Below, one piece after another: positions 51,364 to 59,477 of a DNA stretch of 64,000 nucleotides. Source of the stretch: Saccharospirillum alexandrii_A. Lineage in GTDB: Bacteria; Pseudomonadota; Gammaproteobacteria; Pseudomonadales; Natronospirillaceae. The notes under the pieces were generated by a model, which was given only the letters and a program-made list of their open reading frames with translations, did not search any database and was not told the origin of the DNA. The DNA is taken from positions 271,211-335,210 of the forward strand of contig NZ_JBHZRJ010000006.1 of assembly GCF_043641555.1 (NCBI RefSeq). Direction: 5' to 3'. Position 1 is the stretch's first letter, and each line of letters begins with the position of its first letter. The translations under genes and the position numbers were made by a program.

Positions 51364-51984
51364 TTACTTGGAGTACAATTCCACGATCAGGTTTTCGTTG
51401 ATTTCCTGACTCAGGTCAGCACGTTCGGGTTTGGACACGAACTTGCCTTCCATCTTCTTGGCATCAACTTCAACCCAGGAGACGGGCGAACGCTGTACAG
51501 AGATATCCAGCGCGCTTTGAATACGCAGCTGAGTCTTGCTCTTTTCGCGGATCGCCACGACGTCACCCGGTTGTACCTGGTAGGACGCAATGTTGACGGT
51601 TTCGCCGTTCACCAAAATGGCTTTGTGTGCAACCAACTGACGAGACTCGGAGCGGGTAGCACCAAAGCCCATGCGGTATACAACGTTATCCAGACGGGTT
51701 TCAAGAAGTTGCAACAGGTTTTCACCGGTAGCACCCTTGGAACGGGCAGCAGCCTTGTAGTAGTTACGGAACTGCTTCTCAAGAACACCGTACATGCGAC
51801 GGACTTTCTGTTTCTCGCGCAGCTGTACGCCATAATCTGACAAACGACCGCGGCGTGCACCGTGTACACCAGGAACGGTTTCTGCTTTACATTTGGAGTC
51901 GAGTGAACGAACTCCGCTCTTCAGAAACAGATCTGTGCCTTCACGACGAGACAGCTTACACTTAGGACCAATATAACGTGCCAT
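51364..51984 (-). CDS. rpsD: 30S ribosomal protein S4
   Basis: A protein of 206 residues starting MARYIGPKCKLSRREGTDL, with the S4 RNA-binding domain in ETRLDNVVYRMGFGATRSESRQLVAHKAILVNGETVNIASYQVQPGDVV. It nucleates 30S assembly on 16S rRNA and is in other bacteria the repressor of the alpha operon, acting on the leader upstream of rpsM. A leader-like hairpin region is present here at 52.85-52.9 kb. No zinc-binding Cys cluster is present in its N-terminus. Confidence 0.99.
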   Translation of the reverse strand: MARYIGPKCKLSRREGTDLFLKSGVRSLDSKCKAETVPGVHGARRGRLSDYGVQLREKQKVRRMYGVLEKQFRNYYKAAARSKGATGENLLQLLETRLDNVVYRMGFGATRSESRQLVAHKAILVNGETVNIASYQVQPGDVVAIREKSKTQLRIQSALDISVQRSPVSWVEVDAKKMEGKFVSKPERADLSQEINENLIVELYSK

Positions 51985-52002
51985 TAAACTCTGTCTCCTT
52001 TA

Positions 52003-52395
52003 TTACACGCGGCGCTTCTTGGGCGGGCGGCAACCGTTGTGAGGGATGGGTGTCACATCGGTAATGTTGCTGATTCGATAGCCACACGCGTTCAATGCTC
52101 GTACCGCAGATTCGCGACCTGGACCGGGGCCTTTCACCTCGACGTCCAAATTCTTCAGACCATATTCCTGGGCTGCAACACCGGCTCGCTCAGCGGCGAC
52201 CTGGGCTGCAAAAGGAGTGCTCTTACGAGATCCACGGAAACCGGAGCCACCGGAAGTTGCCCAGCTCAGGGCGTTTCCTTGGCGGTCCGTAATGGTCACA
52301 ATGGTGTTGTTAAAGGACGCATGGATGTGCGCGATGCCATCAGCGACCTGCTTTTTCACCTTTTTGCGCGACCGGTTCGTACCTGGCTTTGCCAT
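52003..52395 (-). CDS. rpsK: 30S ribosomal protein S11
   Basis: A protein of 130 residues from the ATG at 52395. An earlier in-frame ATG at 52413 would add six residues foreign to the family. The conserved parts are HIHASFNNTIVTITDRQGNALSWATSGGSGFRGSRKSTPFAAQVAAE and the C-terminal DVTPIPHNGCRPPKKRRV. S11 lies in the 30S platform near the E site. The gene stands between rpsM and rpsD. Confidence 0.98.
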   Translation of the reverse strand: MAKPGTNRSRKKVKKQVADGIAHIHASFNNTIVTITDRQGNALSWATSGGSGFRGSRKSTPFAAQVAAERAGVAAQEYGLKNLDVEVKGPGPGRESAVRALNACGYRISNITDVTPIPHNGCRPPKKRRV

Positions 52396-52469
52396 CTTCG
52401 ATTTCCTATGCAAAAACTGTTATCAATACTGTGGTCAAAAGACCTGATTCAAGCGACCTTCAAACGGTG

Positions 52470-52826
52470 TTAGCGTTTGATCGGCTTCTTCGGACCTTTA
52501 CGGGTGCGGGCGTTCGTCTTCGTACGCTGGCCACGCAAAGGTAGGTTACGACGGTGGCGGATACCACGGTAGCAACCCAGATCCATCAACCGCTTGATGT
52601 TCATCTGAATTTCACGACGCAAGTCACCTTCTACAGTGTACTTGCCGACTTCATTACGGATTTCGTCCAGCTTCTCGTCGGACAAATCCTTCACTTTAGC
52701 CGTAGGTTCAACCCCAACCGATGTACAGATGGCATAAGCAGTGGTGCGACCAATACCATAGATATAGGTCAGCGAGATCACCGCATGCTTGTTGTCAGGA
52801 ATATTGACGCCTGCTATACGGGCCAT
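52470..52826 (-). CDS. rpsM: 30S ribosomal protein S13
   Basis: A protein of 118 residues: MARIAGVNIPDNKHAVISLTYIYGIGRTTAYAICTSVGV, a helix-two-turn-helix segment and the basic C-terminal tail RGQRTKTNARTRKGPKKPIKR that reaches toward the P-site tRNA. It contacts the head of the 30S and the large subunit (bridge B1). It is the first gene of the alpha operon. The 141 bases before it hold two hairpins. Confidence 0.98.
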   Translation of the reverse strand: MARIAGVNIPDNKHAVISLTYIYGIGRTTAYAICTSVGVEPTAKVKDLSDEKLDEIRNEVGKYTVEGDLRREIQMNIKRLMDLGCYRGIRHRRNLPLRGQRTKTNARTRKGPKKPIKR

Positions 52827-52850
52827 TCAACTTACTCCGTTATCAAACGT

Positions 52851-52897
52851 TTAATAGAGCCGTTGTGGCTCTATTAATGAACCCCCTATTTAAGGGG
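52851..52897 (-). promoter_or_regulatory. Alpha-operon leader hairpins before rpsM
   Basis: On the minus strand a CCCCT and AGGGG hairpin (52883-52897) is followed by a perfect 11-bp stem, TTAATAGAGCC with GGCTCTATTAA (52851-52877), 24 bases before the rpsM start. There is no U tract, so it is not a plain terminator. Its place is that of the S4-binding pseudoknot leader of the alpha operon, but I cannot match the known pseudoknot base by base. Confidence 0.5.
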
Positions 52898-52967
52898 CGC
52901 GAGATGATAGCGCCTGGGCCTTACAAAATCAACCCGTAATACCCTGGCGCTAACCAACCGACTGCAA

Positions 52968-53081
52968 TTAACCCTGACGCTGCTTGTGCTTTGGATCCGT
53001 GCAGATCACACGAACAGCACCGTTACGGCGGATAATCTTGCAGTTACGGCACATTTTCTTGACTGACGCACGTACTTTCAT
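52968..53081 (-). CDS. rpmJ: 50S ribosomal protein L36 (37 aa)
   Basis: A 37-codon gene with start ATG at 53081 and stop TAA at 52968. The product MKVRASVKKMCRNCKIIRRN then GAVRVICTDPKHKQRQG has three Cys and one His in the spacing CxxC, C and H, the zinc-binding (C+) form of L36. It lies between secY and the alpha-operon leader, as expected for the end of the spc operon. Confidence 0.97.
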   Translation of the reverse strand: MKVRASVKKMCRNCKIIRRNGAVRVICTDPKHKQRQG

Positions 53082-53116
53082 GCTTCACTCCAATAACTGG
53101 TAATCACTCAGTCTCT

Positions 53117-54433
53117 TCAGTTGTTGCCAATCGACTTCAGATTGGCCTTTTTCATCACTGACGAGTACTGGTGGGACATCAAGTGACTTTGCACCTGAGC
53201 CATAAAGTCCATCACAACCACCACCACGATCAACAGCGAGGTACCACCAAAGTAAAACGGAACGTTGGCGGCTATCACCAGGGCCTGGGGCAGCAAGGAC
53301 ACAGCGGTAATGTACATCGCACCAAAGAAGGTCAGCCGTGCAGACACACCGTCGATATAACGGGAAGTCTGCTCACCTGGGCGAATCCCCGGTATAAATG
53401 CACCGGACCGCTTCAGGTTTTCAGCCACATCCTTCGGATTGAAGGTTACTGCTGTGTAGAAATAGCAGAAGAAGACGACTGCGAATGCGAACAGCAGAAT
53501 GTACAGCGGCTGGCCCGGACTGAGCAGCAGAGCGATATCCTGCATCCAGCCCATACCGTCACCACTGCCAAACCAGTTACCCAGCGAAGCCGGGAACAGC
53601 AAGAGGCTGGAGGCAAAGATGGGCGGAATCACACCGGCCATGTTGATCTTCAGCGGCAAATGACTGCTCTGAGCCTGGAACACCTTACGACCTTGCTGAC
53701 GCTTGGCGTAATTGATGGTGATCCGGCGCTGGCCGCGTTCAATAAAGACAATGAACGCTACCACAGCCACCGCAACCAGACCGATCAACAGCAGAGCAAT
53801 AATGCTGAGTTCACCCTGACGGGCACTCTCAAAGCTCTGGCCGATTGCACCGGGCAAGCCCGCTACAATGCCCGCGAAAATCAGCATGGAAATACCATTG
53901 CCAATACCGCGTTCAGTGATCTGTTCACCCAGCCACATCATGAACATGGTGCCGCAAGTCAGCGTGACCACGGCAACAAAGTAAAATGACGGACCAGTAT
54001 CGAACGCTATGTTCTGGCTGGCCAGACCCGCCGAGAGGGCGAAAGACTGGATAATAGCCAGCACCAGCGTGCCGTATCGGGTGTACTGGCTCATCTTGCG
54101 ACGGCCAGCTTCACCTTCCTTCTTGAGCTGTTCCAGATGGGGACTCACGACCGTCAGGAGCTGCATGATAATCGACGCGGAAATGTACGGCATAATGCCG
54201 AGCGCGAAGATACTCATACGTTCCAGTGCGCCACCGGAGAACATGTTGAACATGCTCAGGATGGTGTCACGGTTACGCTCGAACAATGCAGACAGACTGT
54301 CCGGGTTAATACCCGGAACTGGAATGTGTGCACCGATACGGTAGACCAGGAGCGCTAACAGAAGGAAGCGAAGGCGAGTCCAAAGCTCGCCCAGCCCTCC
54401 TTGCGACCCGGCCGGTAGTCCTTGTCTGGTCAT
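53117..54433 (-). CDS. secY: Protein translocase subunit SecY
   Basis: A protein of 438 residues with ten membrane helices. The family-specific segments are RLRFLLLALLVYRIGAHIPVPGI, PYISASIIMQLLTVVSPHLEQLKKEGEAGRRKMSQYTRYGTLVLA and ITYAKRQQGRK-type basic loops (INYAKRQQGRKVFQAQSSHLPLKINMAGVIPPIFAS). It forms the protein-conducting channel with SecE and SecG. It lies after rplO and before rpmJ. The rplO stop is 7 bases before the secY start. Confidence 0.99.
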   Translation of the reverse strand: MTRQGLPAGSQGGLGELWTRLRFLLLALLVYRIGAHIPVPGINPDSLSALFERNRDTILSMFNMFSGGALERMSIFALGIMPYISASIIMQLLTVVSPHLEQLKKEGEAGRRKMSQYTRYGTLVLAIIQSFALSAGLASQNIAFDTGPSFYFVAVVTLTCGTMFMMWLGEQITERGIGNGISMLIFAGIVAGLPGAIGQSFESARQGELSIIALLLIGLVAVAVVAFIVFIERGQRRITINYAKRQQGRKVFQAQSSHLPLKINMAGVIPPIFASSLLLFPASLGNWFGSGDGMGWMQDIALLLSPGQPLYILLFAFAVVFFCYFYTAVTFNPKDVAENLKRSGAFIPGIRPGEQTSRYIDGVSARLTFFGAMYITAVSLLPQALVIAANVPFYFGGTSLLIVVVVVMDFMAQVQSHLMSHQYSSVMKKANLKSIGNN

Positions 54434-54439
54434 GGAGAA

Positions 54440-54874
54440 TTATTCCTCTACCTTTCCGCCCGCAGCTTCAATGGCTGCCTTTGCACCCTTGGTGACTTTC
54501 AGACCCTTGACCGTAACGGCCTGGCTGATTTCACCTGACAGGATGACACGCGCGCGCTTGATTTTTTCACCGATGATATCGGCTTTTTTCAACGCAGCGA
54601 GATCCACAACCTCGACACCGGCCTTGACCAGTTCATGCAGGCGAATCTCAGCGACAAAAGGCGCCTGACGGGAGGTAAAACCAAATTTCGGCAAGCGACG
54701 CTGCAAAGGCATCTGACCGCCTTCGAAACCTGGCTTGACGGAACCGCCTGAACGGGACTTCTGACCCTTGTGACCACGACCGCCGGTCTTACCCAGACCA
54801 GAGCCGATACCACGGCCAACCCGCTTGGGAGCGGTTGTCGAGCCCTCAGCGGGGCTCAATGTATTCAGAAACAT
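54440..54874 (-). CDS. rplO: 50S ribosomal protein L15
   Basis: A protein of 144 residues from the ATG at 54874, two bases beyond the rpmD stop. An earlier in-frame GTG-like start would overlap rpmD. MFLNTLSPAEGSTTAPKRVGRGIGSGLGKTGGRGHKGQKSRSGG is the L15 start, and the C-terminal domain with VTKGAKAAIEAAGGKVEE is complete. L15 binds late in 50S assembly. Confidence 0.98.
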   Translation of the reverse strand: MFLNTLSPAEGSTTAPKRVGRGIGSGLGKTGGRGHKGQKSRSGGSVKPGFEGGQMPLQRRLPKFGFTSRQAPFVAEIRLHELVKAGVEVVDLAALKKADIIGEKIKRARVILSGEISQAVTVKGLKVTKGAKAAIEAAGGKVEE

Positions 54875-54875
54875 G

Positions 54876-55067
54876 TTACTCACCCTCAACCACGCGAACC
54901 ATATAGTTCACTTTGTTGATCATGCCACGAACGGAAGGAGTATCTTCCAGTTCGCGGACCTGGCCCACCTTCTTCAAACCCAGACCCTGAACGCACAATT
55001 TATGCTTGGGCTGAGTTGCGATGGGGCTGCGGAACAGCTGAACCTTTACTGTTTTTGCTTTAGCCAT
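54876..55067 (-). CDS. rpmD: 50S ribosomal protein L30
   Basis: A protein of 63 residues. KTVKVQLFRSPIATQPKHKLCVQGLGLKKVGQVRELEDTPSVRGMINKVNYMVRVVEGE matches the bacterial short L30 form. The stop of rpsE lies just ahead and the rplO start follows at once, so the genes are tightly packed. Confidence 0.98.
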   Translation of the reverse strand: MAKAKTVKVQLFRSPIATQPKHKLCVQGLGLKKVGQVRELEDTPSVRGMINKVNYMVRVVEGE

Positions 55068-55072
55068 GTCCG

Positions 55073-55579
55073 TTACTCCGTAATGTATTCGACGGACTTG
55101 CCACGCTTGGCAGCCACATCTTCAGGAGAACGCATCTTGGCCAAACCGTTAACGGTTGCACGTACGACGTTAACCGGATTGGTTGAGCCGTAGCACTTGG
55201 CCAGAACGTTTTGCACACCGGCAACTTCCAGAACGGCACGCATAGCGCCGCCTGCAATGACACCAGTACCGTCTGAAGCAGGCTGCATGTATACCTTGGA
55301 AGCGCCGTGACGGGCGTTTACCGGATATTGCAACGTGCCTTCAGTCAGTTGAACCTGGATCATGTTGCGGCGAGCCGCGTCCATCGCCTTCTGGATCGCA
55401 ACAGGCACTTCACGCGCCTTGCCACGGCCAAAGCCGACTTTACCATTGCCGTCGCCAACAACTGTCAGTGCAGTAAAACCGAAAATCCGGCCACCTTTCA
55501 CCACTTTGGCTACTCGGTTTACCTGGACCAATTTTTCCTGCAGATCGCCGCCAGCTTGAGCTTGATCGTTATTTGCCAT
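55073..55579 (-). CDS. rpsE: 30S ribosomal protein S5
   Basis: A protein of 168 residues from the ATG at 55579. The ATG one codon earlier is equally possible, with AAGG ahead. The double-stranded RNA-binding part is in VQVNRVAKVVKGGRIFGFTALTVVGDGNGKVGFGRGKAREVPVAIQKAMDAARRN. The second domain includes AGGAMRAVLEVAGVQNVLAKCYGSTNPVNVVRATV. S5 helps to keep translational fidelity. Confidence 0.98.
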   Translation of the reverse strand: MANNDQAQAGGDLQEKLVQVNRVAKVVKGGRIFGFTALTVVGDGNGKVGFGRGKAREVPVAIQKAMDAARRNMIQVQLTEGTLQYPVNARHGASKVYMQPASDGTGVIAGGAMRAVLEVAGVQNVLAKCYGSTNPVNVVRATVNGLAKMRSPEDVAAKRGKSVEYITE

Positions 55580-55589
55580 CATTCGCACC

Positions 55590-55940
55590 TTAGAATTTCA
55601 GGCCACCTTCACGGGCAGCGTCTGCCAAAGCCTTCACACGGCCATGGTATTTAAAACCAGACCGGTCAAAAGCCACCTGTTCGATACCGGCTGCCTTGGC
55701 CCGCTCTGCGATCAGAGCGCCTACCTTGATAGCGGCATCTACGTTACTCGTCGCGTCTTTACGCAGCGATTCGTCCAGCGTAGACGCTGATGCAACCACA
55801 ACGCTGCCATTGGGAGCGATGACTTGCGCGTAAATATGCTGGTTCGACCGGTTTACACACAGACGGTGCACGCCCAATTCGCGGATCTTGATGCGGCTGC
55901 GGCGAGCACGGCGTAAACGGGATACTTTCTTTTCGTTCAT
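55590..55940 (-). CDS. rplR: 50S ribosomal protein L18
   Basis: A protein of 116 residues. The basic start KVSRLRRARRSRIKIRELGVHRLCVNRSNQHIYAQVI and the end HGRVKALADAAREGGLKF define bacterial L18, a 5S rRNA-binding protein of the central protuberance. It follows rplF on the minus strand with an 11-base gap. Confidence 0.98.
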   Translation of the reverse strand: MNEKKVSRLRRARRSRIKIRELGVHRLCVNRSNQHIYAQVIAPNGSVVVASASTLDESLRKDATSNVDAAIKVGALIAERAKAAGIEQVAFDRSGFKYHGRVKALADAAREGGLKF

Positions 55941-55951
55941 GACCTATGCCC

Positions 55952-56485
55952 TTATTTTTTCTTGGCTTCTTTACGACGGACGTATTCATCCGCGTACCGA
56001 ACACCTTTGCCTTTGTACGGTTCCGGCGGACGGAACGCACGAATTTCTGCGGCGACCTGACCCAACTGCTGCTTATCGGCGCTTTTCAGCACGATTTCAG
56101 TGTTGCTAGGGGTCTCGGCCGACACACCTGCAGGCAGGGTGTAATCGATCGGATGGGAGAAGCCCAGTGTCAAATTGACGGAACTGCCGGATGCTTTCGC
56201 ACGATAACCGACACCGTTCAGTTGCAGGCGCTTTTCAAAACCGGTGGTGACACCGACAACCATGTTGTTAACCAGAGCACGCATGGTGCCTGACATGGCG
56301 TGCGCGATCTTGCCTCCATCACGGGGGGCAAAGGTCAGCGTGTTGCCGTCCTGCTTTATTTCTACAGAACCGTGCAGATTGGTTTCAAGAGCTGCATTGG
56401 AGCCCTTGACAGAAATCTTGTCGCTAGCGAGCTTGACTTCCACACCTGCCGGAACCGTAATAGGAGCGTTAGCTATTCGAGACAT
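55952..56485 (-). CDS. rplF: 50S ribosomal protein L6
   Basis: A protein of 177 residues. MSRIANAPITVPAGVEVKLASDKISVKGSNAALETNLHG and the C-terminal IRAFRPPEPYKGKGVRYADEYVRRKEAKKK are the two hallmark ends. L6 lies near the factor-binding site of the large subunit. It is 12 bases after rpsH. Confidence 0.98.
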   Translation of the reverse strand: MSRIANAPITVPAGVEVKLASDKISVKGSNAALETNLHGSVEIKQDGNTLTFAPRDGGKIAHAMSGTMRALVNNMVVGVTTGFEKRLQLNGVGYRAKASGSSVNLTLGFSHPIDYTLPAGVSAETPSNTEIVLKSADKQQLGQVAAEIRAFRPPEPYKGKGVRYADEYVRRKEAKKK

Positions 56486-56497
56486 CGTTCAACTCCC

Positions 56498-56890
56498 TTA
56501 GAAGACTTCGCAGATGATTTCACCGCCCACACCCGCAGCACGGGCCGCGCGGTCGGTCATAACGCCTTTGGATGTTGAAACGATGGCGATACCCAGCCCG
56601 CCCGATACCTTGGGCAGCTCGTCGCTGCCGCGGTATTGACGCAGACCTGGGCGTGAAACGCGCTTGATCGATTCAATCACCGGCTTGCCTTCAAAGTAAC
56701 GCAGGGTGATGTGCATTACCTTTTTGCCTTCGCCCTCAACAGAAAAGTCATCCACGAACCCTTCGTTCTTCAGCACGGTCGCAACAGCGATCTTTTGCTT
56801 TGAAGACGGCAGGGTAACAATGGCGTGACTGGACTGCTGAGCATTACGGATACGTGTGAACATATCCGCAAGTGTGTCTTGCATGCTCAT
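56498..56890 (-). CDS. rpsH: 30S ribosomal protein S8
   Basis: A protein of 130 residues. MSMQDTLADMFTRIRNAQQSSHAIVTLPSSKQKIAVATVLKNEGFV and the SKGVMTDRAARAAGVGGEIICEVF end are diagnostic. S8 binds the central domain of 16S rRNA and in E. coli represses the spc operon by binding at the rplE start. Position between rpsN and rplF is normal. Confidence 0.98.
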   Translation of the reverse strand: MSMQDTLADMFTRIRNAQQSSHAIVTLPSSKQKIAVATVLKNEGFVDDFSVEGEGKKVMHITLRYFEGKPVIESIKRVSRPGLRQYRGSDELPKVSGGLGIAIVSTSKGVMTDRAARAAGVGGEIICEVF

Positions 56891-56960
56891 TCAATATTAC
56901 CTCTAAGTGTACAGCGAGTGCGGTAACCGGGGCGACATGCCCCAGTCCGGACCACTTTGC

Positions 56961-57266
56961 TTACCAACTTGACTTTTTCAAACCCGGAACATTGCCCAAC
57001 ATGGCTTGTTCACGCAGCTTGATACGTGACAGACCGAACTTGCGGTAAACCGCATGTGGACGGCCGGTCAACTGACAGCGGCGCTGCAGTCTAACAGGAC
57101 TTGCGTCTCTTGGCAGCTTTTGCAGCGATTGCTGTGCTTCCCAAACCTGCTCATCAGTACTGCTGGAGTCTTTGATGATCGCTTTGAGCTTTGCACGCTT
57201 CTCAGCATACTTGGCGATGGTCTTGATGCGCTTGGCTTCACGCGCCTTCATACTTACTTTAGCCAT
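56961..57266 (-). CDS. rpsN: 30S ribosomal protein S14
   Basis: A protein of 101 residues of the long, zinc-free form: no CxxC pairs, but the C-terminal RCQLTGRPHAVYRKFGLSRIKLREQAMLGNVPGLKKSSW is complete. It lies in the 30S head. The gene is 11 bases after rplE on the minus strand. Confidence 0.98.
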   Translation of the reverse strand: MAKVSMKAREAKRIKTIAKYAEKRAKLKAIIKDSSSTDEQVWEAQQSLQKLPRDASPVRLQRRCQLTGRPHAVYRKFGLSRIKLREQAMLGNVPGLKKSSW

Positions 57267-57277
57267 GACCTTTCCCC

Positions 57278-57817
57278 TTAACCTTTGAATGGGAAGGCCA
57301 GCGCCTTCAGCAATGCGCGACCTTCGTCATTGGTGCGAGCAGTTGTGGTCACTGTAATATCCAGACCACGCAGCTTATCGACCTTATCGTATTCGATTTC
57401 AGGGAAGATAATCTGCTCTTTCACACCCATGCTGTAGTTGCCACGGCCGTCGAATGACTTGGGGTTAATACCCCGGAAGTCACGCATACGCGGCAATGAA
57501 ATGTCGATCAGACGATCCATAAATTCCCACATACGCTCACCGCGCAGTGTGACTTTACAGCCAATCGGCCAGTCTTCACGAACTTTGAAACCCGCGATGG
57601 ACTTGCGCGCCTTGGTGACCATGACCTTCTGGCCAGCGATCGCTTCAAGGTTTGCAACAGCGTTATCCATCTGCTTTTTGTCGCCGATAGCTTCGCCCAC
57701 GCCCATGTTCAAGGTGATCTTGGTGACGCGCGGGATTTCCATGACGTTCTTGTACCCGAACTCTTCTTGGAGTGCAGGGACAGCGTCAGTTTTGTAGAGC
57801 TCTTTGAGTCTAGACAT
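57278..57817 (-). CDS. rplE: 50S ribosomal protein L5
   Basis: A protein of 179 residues. The start SRLKELYKTDAVPALQEEFGYKNVMEIPRVTKITLNMGVGEA and the block KVTLRGERMWEFMDRLIDISLPRMRDFRGINPKSFDGRGNYSMGVKEQIIFPEIEYD are the typical L5 pattern. L5 binds 5S rRNA and contacts tRNA in the P site. In E. coli this mRNA start is the S8 regulation site. Confidence 0.98.
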   Translation of the reverse strand: MSRLKELYKTDAVPALQEEFGYKNVMEIPRVTKITLNMGVGEAIGDKKQMDNAVANLEAIAGQKVMVTKARKSIAGFKVREDWPIGCKVTLRGERMWEFMDRLIDISLPRMRDFRGINPKSFDGRGNYSMGVKEQIIFPEIEYDKVDKLRGLDITVTTTARTNDEGRALLKALAFPFKG

Positions 57818-57831
57818 GTCGTATCCCGCCC

Positions 57832-58161
57832 TTATACACCAATTTCTTTCTTCGTGGACTTGAAGATGCGGACCTTGGTACCGTCTTCTTTGATCAAAAA
57901 GCCAACCCGGTCGCCCTTGTTGGTTTCTGAATTGAAGATCGCTACGTTGGAGGCCGCAATCGGAGCCTCTTTCTCGACGATCCCGCCCTGGACACCCAGG
58001 TTCGGGTTCGGCTTCTGGTGCTTCTTCATCAGATTCACACCAGATACCACAAAACGCGGGCCTTTCTTGGCGTCGCTGATCACCTTGGTGATCTTGCCGC
58101 GCTTGCCTTTGTCTTTCCCGGCAATTACGACAACGTCGTCGCCACTTTTAAACTTGTTCAT
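57832..58161 (-). CDS. rplX: 50S ribosomal protein L24
   Basis: A protein of 109 residues with the KOW motif in the start SGDDVVVIAGKDKGKRGKITKVISDAKKGPRFVVSGVNLMKKHQKPN. It is an assembly initiator of the 50S particle. It lies 48 bases after rplN, before rplE. Confidence 0.98.
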   Translation of the reverse strand: MNKFKSGDDVVVIAGKDKGKRGKITKVISDAKKGPRFVVSGVNLMKKHQKPNPNLGVQGGIVEKEAPIAASNVAIFNSETNKGDRVGFLIKEDGTKVRIFKSTKKEIGV

Positions 58162-58209
58162 TCGCTACTCCACTTCCTGCTACCGTCCAGTAACGTAAGC
58201 CCAGAGGGC

Positions 58210-58578
58210 TTACAGTACTTCCGGCGCCAGGGAAATGATTTTCATAAATTTCTCGGTACGCAGTTCACGGGTCACCGGGCCAAAGATCCGGGTGCCGATC
58301 GGGGCGTGCTGAGTGTTAAGTAACACCGCAGAGTTGGTGTCAAAACGGATCACGGATCCGTCAGGGCGACGTACACCCTTGCGCGTGCGCACAACAACAG
58401 CGTTCATCACTTGACCTTTTTTGACCTTGCCGCGAGGAATTGCTTCCTTCACGGAGACCTTGATCAAGTCACCAATGCCGGCATAGCGACGGTGAGAACC
58501 GCCCAACACCTTGATGCACTGGACGCGCTTGGCACCGCTGTTATCCGCAACGTCTAAAACGGTTTCTGTTTGAATCAT
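58210..58578 (-). CDS. rplN: 50S ribosomal protein L14
   Basis: A protein of 122 residues. MIQTETVLDVADNSGAKRVQCIKVLGGSHRRYAGIGDLIKVSVKEAIPRGKVKKGQV and the GTRIFGPVTRELRTEKFMKIISLAPEVL end match the L14 family exactly in order and length. It is the first gene of the classical spc operon, here 21 bases from rpsQ with no break. Confidence 0.99.
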   Translation of the reverse strand: MIQTETVLDVADNSGAKRVQCIKVLGGSHRRYAGIGDLIKVSVKEAIPRGKVKKGQVMNAVVVRTRKGVRRPDGSVIRFDTNSAVLLNTQHAPIGTRIFGPVTRELRTEKFMKIISLAPEVL

Positions 58579-58599
58579 CTCTCAAACTCCCAGGCGCTG

Positions 58600-58860
58600 T
58601 TAAACGGTAGTCGCACGTTCTTCAACGCGAACCAGACGCCAAGTCTTGGACTTGGACAAAGGACGGCATTCTTCGATGGTGACGAAGTCGCCGATCTGGC
58701 ACTCATTGTTTTCATCGTGCGCATGCATCTTGGTAGAACGCTTTACGATTTTCCCGTAAATCGGGTGAGTAACCGTACGCTCTATCTTTACGGTAACGGT
58801 CTTTTCAGCCTTGTTGCTGACGACCTGACCGGTCACGGTACGGGCTGTTTGTTCAGACAT
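58600..58860 (-). CDS. rpsQ: 30S ribosomal protein S17
   Basis: A protein of 86 residues from the ATG at 58860, one base beyond the rpmC stop. An earlier in-frame ATG would overlap rpmC. Typical parts are TVTGQVVSNKAEKTVTVKIERTVTHPIYGKIVKRSTKMHAHDENNECQIGDFVTIEECRPLSKSKTW. It is a primary 16S rRNA binder. Confidence 0.98.
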   Translation of the reverse strand: MSEQTARTVTGQVVSNKAEKTVTVKIERTVTHPIYGKIVKRSTKMHAHDENNECQIGDFVTIEECRPLSKSKTWRLVRVEERATTV

Positions 58861-58861
58861 A

Positions 58862-59053
58862 TCAAGCACCTGCTTTCTGAGTCAATACTGTTTTGACACG
58901 AGCGATGTCCTTGCGGACTTGCTTCAGCAGATGCGTCTGAGTCAACTGACCCGTCGCTTTTTGCATGCGATATTTGAACTGATCGCGAAGCAACTCCAAC
59001 AGGGTGTTATTCAGCTCGTCTACGGACTTTTCACGAAGATCACTAGCGTTCAT
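58862..59053 (-). CDS. rpmC: 50S ribosomal protein L29
   Basis: A protein of 63 residues with the helical hairpin NASDLREKSVDELNNTLLELLRDQFKYRMQKATGQLTQTHLLKQVRKDIARVKTVL. Its start base is the last base of the rplP stop. L29 sits at the exit tunnel and helps in docking of SRP and trigger factor. Confidence 0.98.
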   Translation of the reverse strand: MNASDLREKSVDELNNTLLELLRDQFKYRMQKATGQLTQTHLLKQVRKDIARVKTVLTQKAGA

Positions 59054-59466
59054 TACATCACCTGCCGTTTAACAACAACGGTTGATATCGGCAATTTGGC
59101 AGCTGCAAGGCGGAACGCCTCCAAAGCCACATCTTCACCAACACCTTCCATTTCGTACAAGACTTTACCGGGCTGAATCTGAGCTACCCAGTATTCTACG
59201 TTACCCTTACCTTTACCCATCCGAACTTCCAAGGGCTTCTTGGAAATGGGCTTGTCCGGGAAAACGCGGATCCAGATCTTGCCGCCACGTTTAATGTGAC
59301 GTGTCATCGCGCGACGAGCAGCTTCGATTTGACGAGCTGTAATGCGTCCGCGCCCTGTTGCCTTCAGCGCGTACTCGCCGAAGCTCACTTTGCTACCGCG
59401 CAGTGCCAGGCCGCGGTTACGGCCCTTTTGCATTTTGCGGAACTTTGTACGTTTAGGTTGCAGCAT
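59053..59466 (-). CDS. rplP: 50S ribosomal protein L16
   Basis: A protein of 137 residues: MLQPKRTKFRKMQKGRNRGLALRGSKVSFGEYALKATGRGRITARQIEAARRAMTRHIKRGGKIWIRVFPDKPISKKPLEVRMGKGKG. It lies near the A site and is needed for 50S peptidyl-transferase assembly. It overlaps rpmC by one base and follows rpsC after 11 bases. Confidence 0.98.
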   Translation of the reverse strand: MLQPKRTKFRKMQKGRNRGLALRGSKVSFGEYALKATGRGRITARQIEAARRAMTRHIKRGGKIWIRVFPDKPISKKPLEVRMGKGKGNVEYWVAQIQPGKVLYEMEGVGEDVALEAFRLAAAKLPISTVVVKRQVM

Positions 59467-59477
59467 CTACGTACTCC

